From Maribacter luteus (GTDB lineage Bacteria > Bacteroidota > Bacteroidia > Flavobacteriales > Flavobacteriaceae): 64,000 bases of DNA. How positions within the stretch are numbered: the first letter of the stretch is position 1; each line of letters opens with the position of its first letter. Below the pieces are notes generated by a model. That model made no database searches. It was not told the origin of the DNA and saw only the letters and a list, made by a program, of their open reading frames with translations. The DNA is taken from the NCBI RefSeq assembly GCF_009674825.1, contig NZ_WKJH01000002.1, positions 124,001 to 188,000 on the forward strand, written 5' to 3'. Below, piece after piece: positions 1 to 7,833 of this stretch. The position numbers were made by a program, and so were the translations under genes.

Positions 1-607
1 AAAGCTTACCGATCACATCCCTTGATCTCTCAACATCTTCCAACATTAAACCCCTGATATTATTCAGGCTATTGAACATGAAATGGGGGTTTACCTGTCC
101 TTTTAAAGTATTTAGTTGGGCTTCTCGCAGTGTAGCGTTCAATTCTAAATTTCGTAGATTATTCTTATTCGCCTCTAAAACGAATTTTACGACAAAGTAA
201 ATCATGGTCCATCCGAAAATAGTAACCATAATATCGAAAATATTATAAAAGAACCCTGTATTTTCAGCAATCCATTCTAACTCTGATTCGGTCCTTGTCC
301 AATATAAATCATAAATTTCAGTCGATATCGAGTCCAATGTATAGAATAACAAACTACAGCCGAGAAAGGCAATCAATAAACGGATGATACTTTTACGACC
401 AAAAACTTCCGTATCTATATTATGCTTTAAGTAGACACGATAAATAGAGGTAACAACGACCCCTATTATTCCGCCAACAATCAAACTGTATACTTTAAGG
501 GTCGTACTGAATTCAGAAATAATCAAAACAAAACTACTAACGGCATACCAACCTACAAACTGTAAGGACCAAAACAAAATCTCTTTTTTCGAATTATCCG
601 TTATCAT
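1..607 (-). CDS. LytS-type sensor histidine kinase, N-terminal part (cut by window edge)
   Basis: The visible part is about 202 residues. It has four hydrophobic membrane segments in the first 140 residues, a short linker, and the start of a His_kinase domain. The conserved block NPHFMFNSLNNI is intact, with the phospho-accepting histidine at about residue 175. This places it in the LytS/YpdA group of membrane kinases, which normally signal to a LytTR response regulator; the regulator would lie beyond the left edge. The start ATG (607-605) overlaps the stop of the upstream gene in an ATGA arrangement, so the two genes are probably translationally coupled. The ligand is unknown. The ATP-binding domain is outside the window. 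Confidence 0.9.
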   Translation of the reverse strand, partial: MITDNSKKEILFWSLQFVGWYAVSSFVLIISEFSTTLKVYSLIVGGIIGVVVTSIYRVYLKHNIDTEVFGRKSIIRLLIAFLGCSLLFYTLDSISTEIYDLYWTRTESELEWIAENTGFFYNIFDIMVTIFGWTMIYFVVKFVLEANKNNLRNLELNATLREAQLNTLKGQVNPHFMFNSLNNIRGLMLEDVERSRDVIGKL

Positions 608-1680
608 ACAACTGTAGTTATTTCATTTTGAATTATTGAAGGAATCATCATTGCCCATACATGCCGCCCATTGCGCAAGCCATTTTTCAAAAGTGCATTA
701 TGGCCATACAACAACCATAATCGTTGTTCAATACTTTTCCGAATTAAATTACCTTCTTTTTCAGATATATTTTGATTTCCCCCCTCAACTTCAAAAAAAA
801 GCATTCCGTTTTCCAAGGTAATATGCATTTCACTTGGTTTATCCCCCAACCATAGTTCTTTGCTGCATAACTCCACAAAGTTCAACAATAGCATTGGTGG
901 TATCCCCAGATGAAGTATAGATTCATCCTTGTTGGGGTCAACAAATAAATTAAAGGGTTTATCCAGATTAGTCAAATCGATAAAAATCCGAACCATCTCA
1001 AGTTCCTCATTCAATTCTACTGTATCGACAGTATTTTTAGTTAAGGAATAACGGAGCAGTTCCGATAATTCGGTAAGCATTAGTCTAGATTTCTTTACAT
1101 CGACCAACATCAACTCTTTGATACAATTTAATGTGCGGGCCATAAATTTGGCATTAACATGCCCTTTTAAGGTGTTTAATTGTGCTTTTTTCACCTCTTC
1201 CCTAAGTTTTAACCTATGTATTCTAGCGTTATTGTAATTCACAAAAGTTTTGATTCCAAAATACAAGACGGTCCAACCCAATAATATTATAAAGGGTATA
1301 ACAAAGAAAATAGCCTTTGCGAATTCATTGGGTTTTTCCTTACTTATCGCTTTTGGTACCTCAAAAGCGGTAAGCAAATAACCGGAGAGCGCGGCAAAAC
1401 CCATAAACAAACCGGTATAAATTAAACTAGATAGAAGCACCAGCCCGATTGTAATAAAGACCTTTTTTAAATCAAAAGACCCAAACCCGATCCATTTTCT
1501 AAGAAACCAACGATGTAATGAGGTTGCTAAAAGCCCAGATAAAAACACGGTAAGAACCATAAACAATTTATCCAATGGGTGGTCATGATTATCCCCTTGG
1601 GATAAAACAATCAGCCCTATAAGCCCCCAAGCGAAAAACTGTATGACCCAAAATATATGTTTGACAAAAAATCTTACCAT
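604..1680 (-). CDS. LytS-like protein with degenerate kinase motifs (probable pseudokinase)
   Basis: 358 residues from ATG 1680; a longer reading to 1794 overlaps the next gene and was not used. Four membrane segments (about 10-30, 40-60, 75-105, 122-147) precede a cytoplasmic region that aligns by eye with the adjacent LytS kinase: both carry AQLNTLKG. Where the neighbour reads NPHFMFNSLNNI, this protein reads NAKFMARTLNCI, so the phospho-acceptor histidine is a lysine (K178). The ATPase N-box also lacks the usual VEN asparagine (VELC), and no GxGLxN glycine box is visible. It looks like a catalytically dead partner or modulator of the neighbouring kinase. Its TGA stop overlaps that kinase's ATG. 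The pseudokinase role is inferred from the missing residues. Confidence 0.85.
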   Translation of the reverse strand: MVRFFVKHIFWVIQFFAWGLIGLIVLSQGDNHDHPLDKLFMVLTVFLSGLLATSLHRWFLRKWIGFGSFDLKKVFITIGLVLLSSLIYTGLFMGFAALSGYLLTAFEVPKAISKEKPNEFAKAIFFVIPFIILLGWTVLYFGIKTFVNYNNARIHRLKLREEVKKAQLNTLKGHVNAKFMARTLNCIKELMLVDVKKSRLMLTELSELLRYSLTKNTVDTVELNEELEMVRIFIDLTNLDKPFNLFVDPNKDESILHLGIPPMLLLNFVELCSKELWLGDKPSEMHITLENGMLFFEVEGGNQNISEKEGNLIRKSIEQRLWLLYGHNALLKNGLRNGRHVWAMMIPSIIQNEITTVV

Positions 1681-1712
1681 TGTTCTTCCATAATCTTGTT
1701 TTCTGTTTGAAC

Positions 1713-2081
1713 TTAAACCGTTATGATTCTTTTTCGTGTTAAAGCATAATAAATAACATAGCCCCAACCCAATAAACCATGGACAAGCACCCATTTAAAT
1801 GGATTTTTTTTCTCCAAAGAAGCAATTAGGGCAAAGATAGTACCAAAAAACAGTCCGCTTTTAATATAGAACACAAGTAGCATCCCAATAGAGTATCCTA
1901 AATAATAACCCCATTTATATGCAGGACCCAAAGCTGTATTATCCCCGACTTCTTCTAAAAAACCTAGATGGGCAACAGAACCAATGATAAGAATCAATAC
2001 CATTATTCCGATAATCCCCAATAGAGCCAAACCAAAATTTCGGTAGTTGCGTAAATCTTTTTCTTTTTGTGAAGTACTCAT
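1713..2081 (-). CDS. small integral membrane protein, related to the one at 3231-3581
   Basis: 122 residues. A charged N-terminus (STSQKEKDLRN) is followed by hydrophobic segments at roughly 15-35, 60-85 and 95-112. The C-terminal pattern W-V-L-V-H-G-L-L-G-W-x-Y-V-x-Y-x-x-x-x-R-x-R is shared with the protein at 3231-3581 (W-V-I-L-H-A-V-L-G-W), so the two are paralogues flanking a CPBP protease. It ends 32 bp before the pseudokinase gene and may be co-transcribed with it. I recognise no named family. Confidence 0.75.
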   Translation of the reverse strand: MSTSQKEKDLRNYRNFGLALLGIIGIMVLILIIGSVAHLGFLEEVGDNTALGPAYKWGYYLGYSIGMLLVFYIKSGLFFGTIFALIASLEKKNPFKWVLVHGLLGWGYVIYYALTRKRIITV

Positions 2082-2194
2082 TGCTGTTGATTCTATTCTA
2101 TTGAATAATCCGTTTCCAAATATAACCGATTACATATCGCTGATAACCTATAACGCTATAATTTATTTGGGGCCAATATGGCAATTGTAGCCCT

Positions 2195-3088
2195 TTAGTA
2201 ATTCGGGGTTTCTTGATCGATTCCTTGTCGTACAAGACCATCTGTTTTCAGTTTTCCCTTTTCATAATAAAACATAATGCCCCCAATCATTACCAATTGT
2301 GCCATTACACAAAAAACAGAGCCTTCAAACCCAAATGCACCACCATTAAGGGGACTGTTCTCAACGATTTCAAAATTTACCATTGAATAGAAATCCTGTC
2401 CGCTTACATTGAATCCGAAAAGGGACTGAAATAAATTCCAACTTAAATGAAGTGCAATGGGAAACCATAGATTACGTGTATGTATATACGAAAGCCCCAA
2501 AAGGATACCCGCCAAGAAAAGATTCACCAAACTTAACCAATCAACATTGGGGTTGATCGCATGCATCAATGAAAATATAACCGAGGAAATAAACAGGGCA
2601 ATGTACTTATTGAACGAAACCATTAAATTCTTCAATATATATCCCCTCACCAGCACCTCTTCAGTTATTGATACCAATAAAAAAACAACAACCGAAAGTA
2701 TAATGTTCTTGACATCAAAATCCAAGTTCAAAAAACGAATCTGACCCAGTGATAAAAAAAGAGCATAAGCGGATCCCATCACCAATAGGCCAAGACCTAA
2801 CCCTATCAAAAATTCCTGTAAACGGTTGGTCGTCTGAAACCCCAAATCAACAAACTTTTCCTTGTCCCAAATTCTTGTAAAAAACCAAATTATCAGAAGC
2901 GTTCCCAATAATCCGAAAAATGACACCACAGCTTGTTGTCCGGTAGACTTCGCTAATTCCAGGTTATTCAAATCAACTCCTGAAACCCAGTAACCGATCA
3001 ATTGAAAAATCGTTACTACTACCAAATAGGGTATTATCAGGGCCAATACCCGCACCCAACCGATATAACTATATTCTTTATTCTCCAT
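2195..3088 (-). CDS. CPBP family intramembrane metalloprotease (Abi/CAAX protease-like)
   Basis: 297 residues with about eight hydrophobic segments. The three CPBP signature motifs are present: EEVLVR (E143, E144, R148), a second helix containing FSLMH (H176), and HLSWN (H214, N218). These are the glutamates, histidines and asparagine that form the active site in the Rce1/Abi superfamily. In bacteria such proteins have been linked to bacteriocin maturation or self-immunity and to membrane-protein cleavage; the substrate here is unknown. It sits between two paralogous small membrane proteins and upstream of a sensor kinase pair, so a membrane or envelope signalling role is plausible but inferred. 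Confidence 0.88.
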   Translation of the reverse strand: MENKEYSYIGWVRVLALIIPYLVVVTIFQLIGYWVSGVDLNNLELAKSTGQQAVVSFFGLLGTLLIIWFFTRIWDKEKFVDLGFQTTNRLQEFLIGLGLGLLVMGSAYALFLSLGQIRFLNLDFDVKNIILSVVVFLLVSITEEVLVRGYILKNLMVSFNKYIALFISSVIFSLMHAINPNVDWLSLVNLFLAGILLGLSYIHTRNLWFPIALHLSWNLFQSLFGFNVSGQDFYSMVNFEIVENSPLNGGAFGFEGSVFCVMAQLVMIGGIMFYYEKGKLKTDGLVRQGIDQETPNY

Positions 3089-3230
3089 TTTTTGATTTAT
3101 TTTAACCTAAGTAAAGTCCGTTCGTTTTTTCACGAGCCTTAATATGTTGTTTCGCCCTTATCTTCCAATTACCCAAGAATCAAAAGCACTACCCATTCTA
3201 TTATAAATTTTGCCAAAGTTACCATTTGGT

Positions 3231-3581
3231 TTATTTTAAAGTGTTGTTTTGTCCGTTTCTTGTTCTTATGAAGTAGAACACATAAAGCCATCCTAAAACG
3301 GCATGTAGAATAACCCAACGAATTGATTTGTTTCTTTCCCATGAAGCCAACATCGCAATGACACTACCTATTCCGATTCCGTTATTGAAAGTTATTTTCC
3401 CCGTTAAAATCCCTATCATTTTCCCTAACTCATAGCCAGTTGCGTATGGTGTTCCGTCTCCATGCAAATATGCAACAAAGGTCATGGCTGCAAAAACGAC
3501 TAAAAAAAGAATGAGAAGCGTAGCAAGGATATTCTCGGTGGTAGTCCTATGTTTTTCTTGGTTTTTTACTGAATTTGTCAT
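3231..3581 (-). CDS. small integral membrane protein, paralogue of the protein at 1713-2081
   Basis: 116 residues. The charged N-terminus (TNSVKNQEKHRTT) is followed by a strong membrane helix at about 20-38, weaker segments near 65-85, and a C-terminal helix containing W-V-I-L-H-A-V-L-G-W-L-Y-V-F-Y-F. The layout and C-terminal motif match the 122-residue protein at 1713-2081, pointing to an old duplication around the CPBP gene. No known function. Confidence 0.72.
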   Translation of the reverse strand: MTNSVKNQEKHRTTTENILATLLILFLVVFAAMTFVAYLHGDGTPYATGYELGKMIGILTGKITFNNGIGIGSVIAMLASWERNKSIRWVILHAVLGWLYVFYFIRTRNGQNNTLK

Positions 3582-3717
3582 GATAAAAGTTTAATGGTTA
3601 GTGTTTAATCAGTTACTATTTTCAAATGTACTTTACAATGAAAGGGTTTGGAATAATATTATGGGCAGCGGCAAAATTCCTATGGTAAACGGCATAGGTA
3701 TTTAAGACTTTCATTGC

Positions 3718-4092
3718 TTAAAACAGACCTATGATCCCGTCCATCACTTTGGTCAATCCCATTCCAAAGCCTATTCCGACAACTACGGCTAGTAGTATAC
3801 TCACGACAAATTTAAACCCTAACTTTACTTTTTCAGATTTAGTTATCATGTTATCAAATTTAACTGGATCACCATTTTTATAGACTGAAATGGAAATCAA
3901 ACTAAAATTATCAAAGCTTATAGATGGTCTTAATCGATATTGATCTTCACCGATCTTGAAGCAATGGTCCTTTCCGAACCATGAAAATCCTTCTGATACT
4001 TTCTTGCCATTTACTATTACCGACTCTATTCCCAAAATCGAGTTAGAAAAAACGACATTTTGTTCGCCTATTTTATATTCTGCATATTTCAT
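3718..4092 (-). CDS. hypothetical protein with C-terminal membrane helix
   Basis: 124 residues from ATG 4092 (MKYAEYKIG). An upstream in-frame start at 4128 is possible, but the added 12 residues look non-coding. About 90 residues of soluble, beta-rich sequence (YKIGEQNVVFSNSILG and similar) precede a hydrophobic stretch at about 95-124. I recognise no family. It stands alone, with gaps of about 125-135 bp on either side. Confidence 0.6.
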   Translation of the reverse strand: MKYAEYKIGEQNVVFSNSILGIESVIVNGKKVSEGFSWFGKDHCFKIGEDQYRLRPSISFDNFSLISISVYKNGDPVKFDNMITKSEKVKLGFKFVVSILLAVVVGIGFGMGLTKVMDGIIGLF

Positions 4093-4188
4093 AATGGTTG
4101 TTTTAAAATTTGATAACTGGTTATTCAAGATTTAATGGGTGAAAAGGAGCCTGTAAAAGACTCCCATATTCTAAAGGAATGGTTTTGA

Positions 4189-4575
4189 TTAAAGCGAATC
4201 TAAAAATGCCACTGCTTCAGTTGCGTTGGAAAGTTCGGCATACTGAATAGCCTTAAGGCCCATTTTTGATTTTACATTGAAGTCTGCACCATTGGCAACC
4301 AATAATTGTAACATTTCAACATTATTATATCGTGCAGCGTACATTATTGGGGTCATACCCATGGTTTTACTCTTGGCCTCAACGTTAGAACCAAGTTCCA
4401 AGAATTTTTCAACGGTCTTATAATCGTTCTGGACCACAGCAATGCTTATTGGCGCAACATTTTTAGTGGTCATATTGAATGACCGTATAGAATTGTCTGT
4501 TGGTTTGTTGTTTGCACTTACTGTGTTGATCATTACACTAAAAAGGATTCCGAATGCGATTACTGATTTTCTCAT
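4189..4575 (-). CDS. exported ankyrin-repeat protein
   Basis: 128 residues. A signal peptide covers about residues 1-21 (MRKSVIAFGILFSVMINTVSA). The rest holds two to three ankyrin-type units: a TPIMYAARYNNVEMLQLLVANGA helix pair at about 75-97, with weaker units before (VQNDYKTVEKFLELGS) and after (MGLKAIQYAELSN). Ankyrin repeats mediate protein binding, so a periplasmic binding or immunity-like role is possible; no partner is evident next to it. Confidence 0.8.
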   Translation of the reverse strand: MRKSVIAFGILFSVMINTVSANNKPTDNSIRSFNMTTKNVAPISIAVVQNDYKTVEKFLELGSNVEAKSKTMGMTPIMYAARYNNVEMLQLLVANGADFNVKSKMGLKAIQYAELSNATEAVAFLDSL

Positions 4576-4779
4576 ACTAATAAATTTAAATTTGTTATTG
4601 ATTTATTATTAATTTCTGAGGTAAAAGTATATCGCAAACCAAAGAACTGAAACGAGTTTATGACCAGCGGTAAATTTTACAGCCCAAATGGTCACCCCTT
4701 TTTTTAAGTCTATGGCGAACGGTAAAAATCAGTATTTGAATGGTTGGGAAGTATTCAGTTAACAGTTGTCGATGAACTG

Positions 4780-4811
4780 TTGGCTTTTGGCTTTTGGCTT
4801 TTGGCTTTTGG
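4780..4811. repeat. 7-bp tandem repeat (TTGGCTT, about 4.6 copies)
   Basis: Four perfect TTGGCTT units followed by TTGG, in the intergenic stretch between the ankyrin gene and the DUF4136 gene. The unit is not a multiple of three and lies outside any gene. Such a tract could vary in length by slippage. No promoter box is evident next to it. Confidence 0.9.
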
Positions 4812-4874
4812 TAAGGAACAATAAAAAGTATTGTGTTTGGAAAAATACAAGGAATAACTTAAAGGGAATATTGA

Positions 4875-5399
4875 TTATTTGGTCTTAGGCGGATATTTAG
4901 ACAACACCCGATCTACTATTTCCACAAGTTTGTCCTCGCGTTCTGTTGGGGAAAGGTTCTCATTGAAACTACTGACACTTATTGCCTGCCAAAACAGTTC
5001 TCCTTTTTGGCTATCTACAAAATCGAAAATGATTTCACGTTGCACTTTCGAAGATGTAATGGGAATTCCTACAGAAAGTCCACCACCAACATTTCTACCA
5101 CCACCTCCTACGCCGAGCCCAACAGAGTTTCCATTGGCCGCTTGGTACATTTTACTTTGAATGTTGATTAAAAAATCGGGCTCTTCGGAAAGAAGTAACC
5201 CTTTATTCCGCATGGCAGCATCGAGCACCTTTATCAATCGTTTCTCTTCCAAATCGCCCAAACCGGTCTTCATATCATCATAATAGTTGTAGGTCGCATA
5301 ATTGGTGAAATCGGTTTCATTTTGATAATCGGTTTGCACACGAACCGCCTGACAAGAAGTAAACAAGAGGGCCAATAATAGGTAGTGTAAGATTTTCAT
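4875..5399 (-). CDS. DUF4136-like lipoprotein
   Basis: 174 residues. A lipoprotein signal peptide ends in the lipobox LFTSC (Cys16). The body opens with VRVQTDYQNETDFTNYATY and ends with a WQAISVSSFNENLSPTEREDKL segment, the overall pattern I associate with DUF4136. A Gly-rich tract (SVGLGVGGGGRNVGGGLSVG) lies in the middle. Members are envelope lipoproteins of unknown function. It is 66 bp from obgE on the same strand. Confidence 0.78.
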   Translation of the reverse strand: MKILHYLLLALLFTSCQAVRVQTDYQNETDFTNYATYNYYDDMKTGLGDLEEKRLIKVLDAAMRNKGLLLSEEPDFLINIQSKMYQAANGNSVGLGVGGGGRNVGGGLSVGIPITSSKVQREIIFDFVDSQKGELFWQAISVSSFNENLSPTEREDKLVEIVDRVLSKYPPKTK

Positions 5400-5465
5400 C
5401 GCCTATGCTTTTCCTAAAAGTAAAGAAAAATTAAGCTTTTTGTCCCTAACCGATGAAATTTTCGA

Positions 5466-6467
5466 TTAACTGTTGAGCATCTTCCAAAGCCTATCCTTTA
5501 GCTCTTGAATCCCAAATTGGGATACTGAAGAAATGAACATATAGGGGATATCCTTGAAATCCTTATCGAGCTCAATCCTCATTTCATCCATCAACTCCGC
5601 ATCGAGCATATCACTTTTTGAGATAGCGACCAATCTTTCCTTATCCAAAAGTTCGGGATTGTATCTGCGAAGCTCATCCAACAGAATTTCATATTCCTTA
5701 CTAATATCATTACTATCTGCCGGTATCAAGAACAACAGCATTGCATTTCGTTCTATATGCCTTAGAAAATAATGACCTAGACCTTTGCCCTCGGCTGCCC
5801 CTTCGATAATTCCAGGAATATCGGCCATGACAAAGCTTTGGAAATCGCGATGCTGAACTATACCCAAGTTCGGTTTTAAGGTCGTAAACTCATAATTCGC
5901 TATTTTGGGCTTAGCGGATGTTATGGCCGCCAAAAGAGTAGATTTTCCGGCATTGGGAAAACCGACCAAACCAACATCGGCCAAAACTTTCAATTCCAGG
6001 ATAATATCGACCTCTTGGCCTTTTACCCCAGATTGGGCATAACGCGGTGTTTGGTTCGTAGAGGTTTTAAAATGCCAATTACCTCGACCACCCATACCAC
6101 CTTCTACCAGTATTCTTTCCTCTCCTTCTTCCGTAATCTCGAATAGGATCTCATTGGTTTCGCTATTTCTGAACACGGTCCCCAAAGGAACTTCCATATA
6201 CACATCCTCACCATCGGCTCCGGAACTCCTATTCTTACTTCCGTGCCCACCATGACCTGCCTTAAAATGACGCTGGAACTTAAAGCCCACCAAGGTCCAT
6301 AAGTTCTTATTGCCACGAACGATCACATGTCCGCCACGACCTCCATCACCTCCATCAGGGCCTCCTTTAGTGATATATTTTTCCCGATGCAAATGCACAG
6401 AACCCTTACCTCCATTCCCAGAGCTGGCATGGATCTTTACGTAATCAACAAAATTGCCTTCGGTCAT
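5466..6467 (-). CDS. obgE: Obg family GTPase
   Basis: 333 residues. The glycine-rich Obg fold occupies about 1-158 ([22 protein letters not shown]). The G domain follows, with G1 GFPNAGKST (169-177), G3 DIPG (216-219) and G4 SKSD near 283. Obg proteins bind the large ribosomal subunit and couple GTP and ppGpp levels to ribosome maturation and growth. The C-terminal extension seen in some Obg proteins is absent. It lies 121 bp downstream of the HPRT-Adk fusion gene and may share its transcript; adk-obg proximity is common in Flavobacteriaceae. Confidence 0.97.
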   Translation of the reverse strand: MTEGNFVDYVKIHASSGNGGKGSVHLHREKYITKGGPDGGDGGRGGHVIVRGNKNLWTLVGFKFQRHFKAGHGGHGSKNRSSGADGEDVYMEVPLGTVFRNSETNEILFEITEEGEERILVEGGMGGRGNWHFKTSTNQTPRYAQSGVKGQEVDIILELKVLADVGLVGFPNAGKSTLLAAITSAKPKIANYEFTTLKPNLGIVQHRDFQSFVMADIPGIIEGAAEGKGLGHYFLRHIERNAMLLFLIPADSNDISKEYEILLDELRRYNPELLDKERLVAISKSDMLDAELMDEMRIELDKDFKDIPYMFISSVSQFGIQELKDRLWKMLNS

Positions 6468-6588
6468 TTTTAATTATAATTTGTCTTTATTGTAACATGT
6501 ATTGAAGATATTCTTACATGTCAAAACATACAGTTCCCATAACTTGAAAAGTTCCTTATCCTTAAAAATGGAAACTTTCAAAGGTTTA

Positions 6589-7695
6589 CTATAATTCTTC
6601 TATCACCTTGCCCAAGCGACGGGTAATATCCTCTATAGCCCCGATACCGTTTACACTATGATATTTACCTTGCTTTTCATAAAACGCCTGTAAAGGAGCT
6701 GTTTTTTGATTGTATTCCTCGAATCGATTCCTTATTTTGGATTCGTCCTGATCATCGGTTCTACCACTTACCTTACCACGTTCCAATAAACGTTGAATCA
6801 AAATTTCATCGTCCGCATCGAGTGCAAGAGTGGCATCGATTTTCATATCCTTACTCTCTAAAAACTCGTCCAATGCCTGGGCCTGGGCCACAGTGCGTGG
6901 AAAACCATCAAAGATAAACCCGCTTGCATCCGAATGTTTTTCAACTTCGTCTTGCAACATTTTAATGGTTACCTCATCAGGAACCAAATCGCCTTTGTCC
7001 ATATATGACTTGGCCAAAGTTCCCAACTCCGTACTATTTTTGATGTTATAACGAAAAACATCCCCAGTTGAGATATGTTTTAAATTGTATTGCTCTTTTA
7101 GAAATTCGGCTTGGGTACCTTTTCCTGCCCCGGGCTTGCCGAATAGCACTAGATTGATCATATGTTTTTGTTTTAATTGGTAAACTTCTCTTAGGTTTCG
7201 ACCCAACTCATCATAATCCAGGCCATATCCCACTATGAATTTATCAGGGATGTCTATACCCACATAATCAATCGCATATTCCCCATTATATACTTCAGAC
7301 TTGTAAAACAAGCTTGCAATCTTGTATTCCTTTACATTGGTCTTGTTGAAAAGGTGTACCAATTCTTTCAGCGTACGGCCAGAATCTATAATATCTTCCA
7401 ATATTATCACACTCTTACCCTCTAAATTATCAGGTACGTCCAACAAAGTTTCTACGATTCCCGTCGAGGTCAAGCCTTGATAAGAACTTAATTTTATGAA
7501 AGACACCTCGCAGTTGTACTTATACTCCTTCAAGAAATCGGCCACGAACATAAACGACCCATTTAGGACACCTACAAAAACAGGGATTTCATCCTTATAA
7601 TCATCAGCAACTTTTTGGGCGATAGATTTTACGGCCTCAAGAATCTGCTCCTCACTTAGAAAGGGTTTAAAATATTTATCGTGTAGTTTTATCAA
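6589..7695 (-). CDS. adk: fused hypoxanthine phosphoribosyltransferase / adenylate kinase
   Basis: 368 residues in one uninterrupted frame. Residues 1-178 are a complete HPRT with the PRPP loop EDIIDSGRT at 100-108. Residues 179-368 are a complete short-type adenylate kinase with P-loop GKPGAGKGT (186-194), the NMP-binding motif DGFPRTVAQAQ, and no zinc-type LID. HPRT salvages hypoxanthine or guanine to IMP or GMP; Adk interconverts AMP, ADP and ATP. The start is TTG at 7695: no ATG is available and the expected HPRT N-terminus begins there. M179 could be a relict start for Adk alone. The gene is divergent from purK, so salvage and synthesis of purines face each other. I recall this fusion in other Flavobacteriaceae. 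Confidence 0.95.
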   Translation of the reverse strand: MIKLHDKYFKPFLSEEQILEAVKSIAQKVADDYKDEIPVFVGVLNGSFMFVADFLKEYKYNCEVSFIKLSSYQGLTSTGIVETLLDVPDNLEGKSVIILEDIIDSGRTLKELVHLFNKTNVKEYKIASLFYKSEVYNGEYAIDYVGIDIPDKFIVGYGLDYDELGRNLREVYQLKQKHMINLVLFGKPGAGKGTQAEFLKEQYNLKHISTGDVFRYNIKNSTELGTLAKSYMDKGDLVPDEVTIKMLQDEVEKHSDASGFIFDGFPRTVAQAQALDEFLESKDMKIDATLALDADDEILIQRLLERGKVSGRTDDQDESKIRNRFEEYNQKTAPLQAFYEKQGKYHSVNGIGAIEDITRRLGKVIEEL

Positions 7696-7718
7696 TGGTC
7701 TGGTTTTTTATAAGACGG

Positions 7719-7726
7719 CAAAGATA
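7719..7726 (-). promoter_or_regulatory. candidate minus-7 promoter box for the HPRT-adk gene
   Basis: On the minus strand this reads TATCTTTG, an exact match to the Bacteroidota TAnnTTTG box, 23 bp before the TTG start. No well-spaced TTG minus-33 box was found; the nearest is 26 bp upstream. Confidence 0.55.
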
Positions 7727-7758
7727 CCATTTTGATTTCTCTTTTTGAATGACAACCC

Positions 7759-7787
7759 TTGAGTTTTAAGAATTCGATGTATTTTTG
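7759..7787 (+). promoter_or_regulatory. candidate promoter for purK-purE
   Basis: TTG (7759-7761), an 18-bp spacer and TATTTTTG (7780-7787), which fits the Bacteroidota TTG-N17-23-TAnnTTTG consensus. The expected start of transcription is near 7794, about 40 bp before ATG 7834. This argues against any purK start upstream of 7790. Confidence 0.7.
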
Positions 7788-7833
7788 TTACAGTTTTCCG
7801 TCTAAACATAAACCCAAAGACACGATACAACAC

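Noticed and set aside
6543-6578. Hairpin between the HPRT-adk gene and obgE
   Set aside because: The arms pair with two adjacent mismatches and no T-run follows; too weak to call a terminator.
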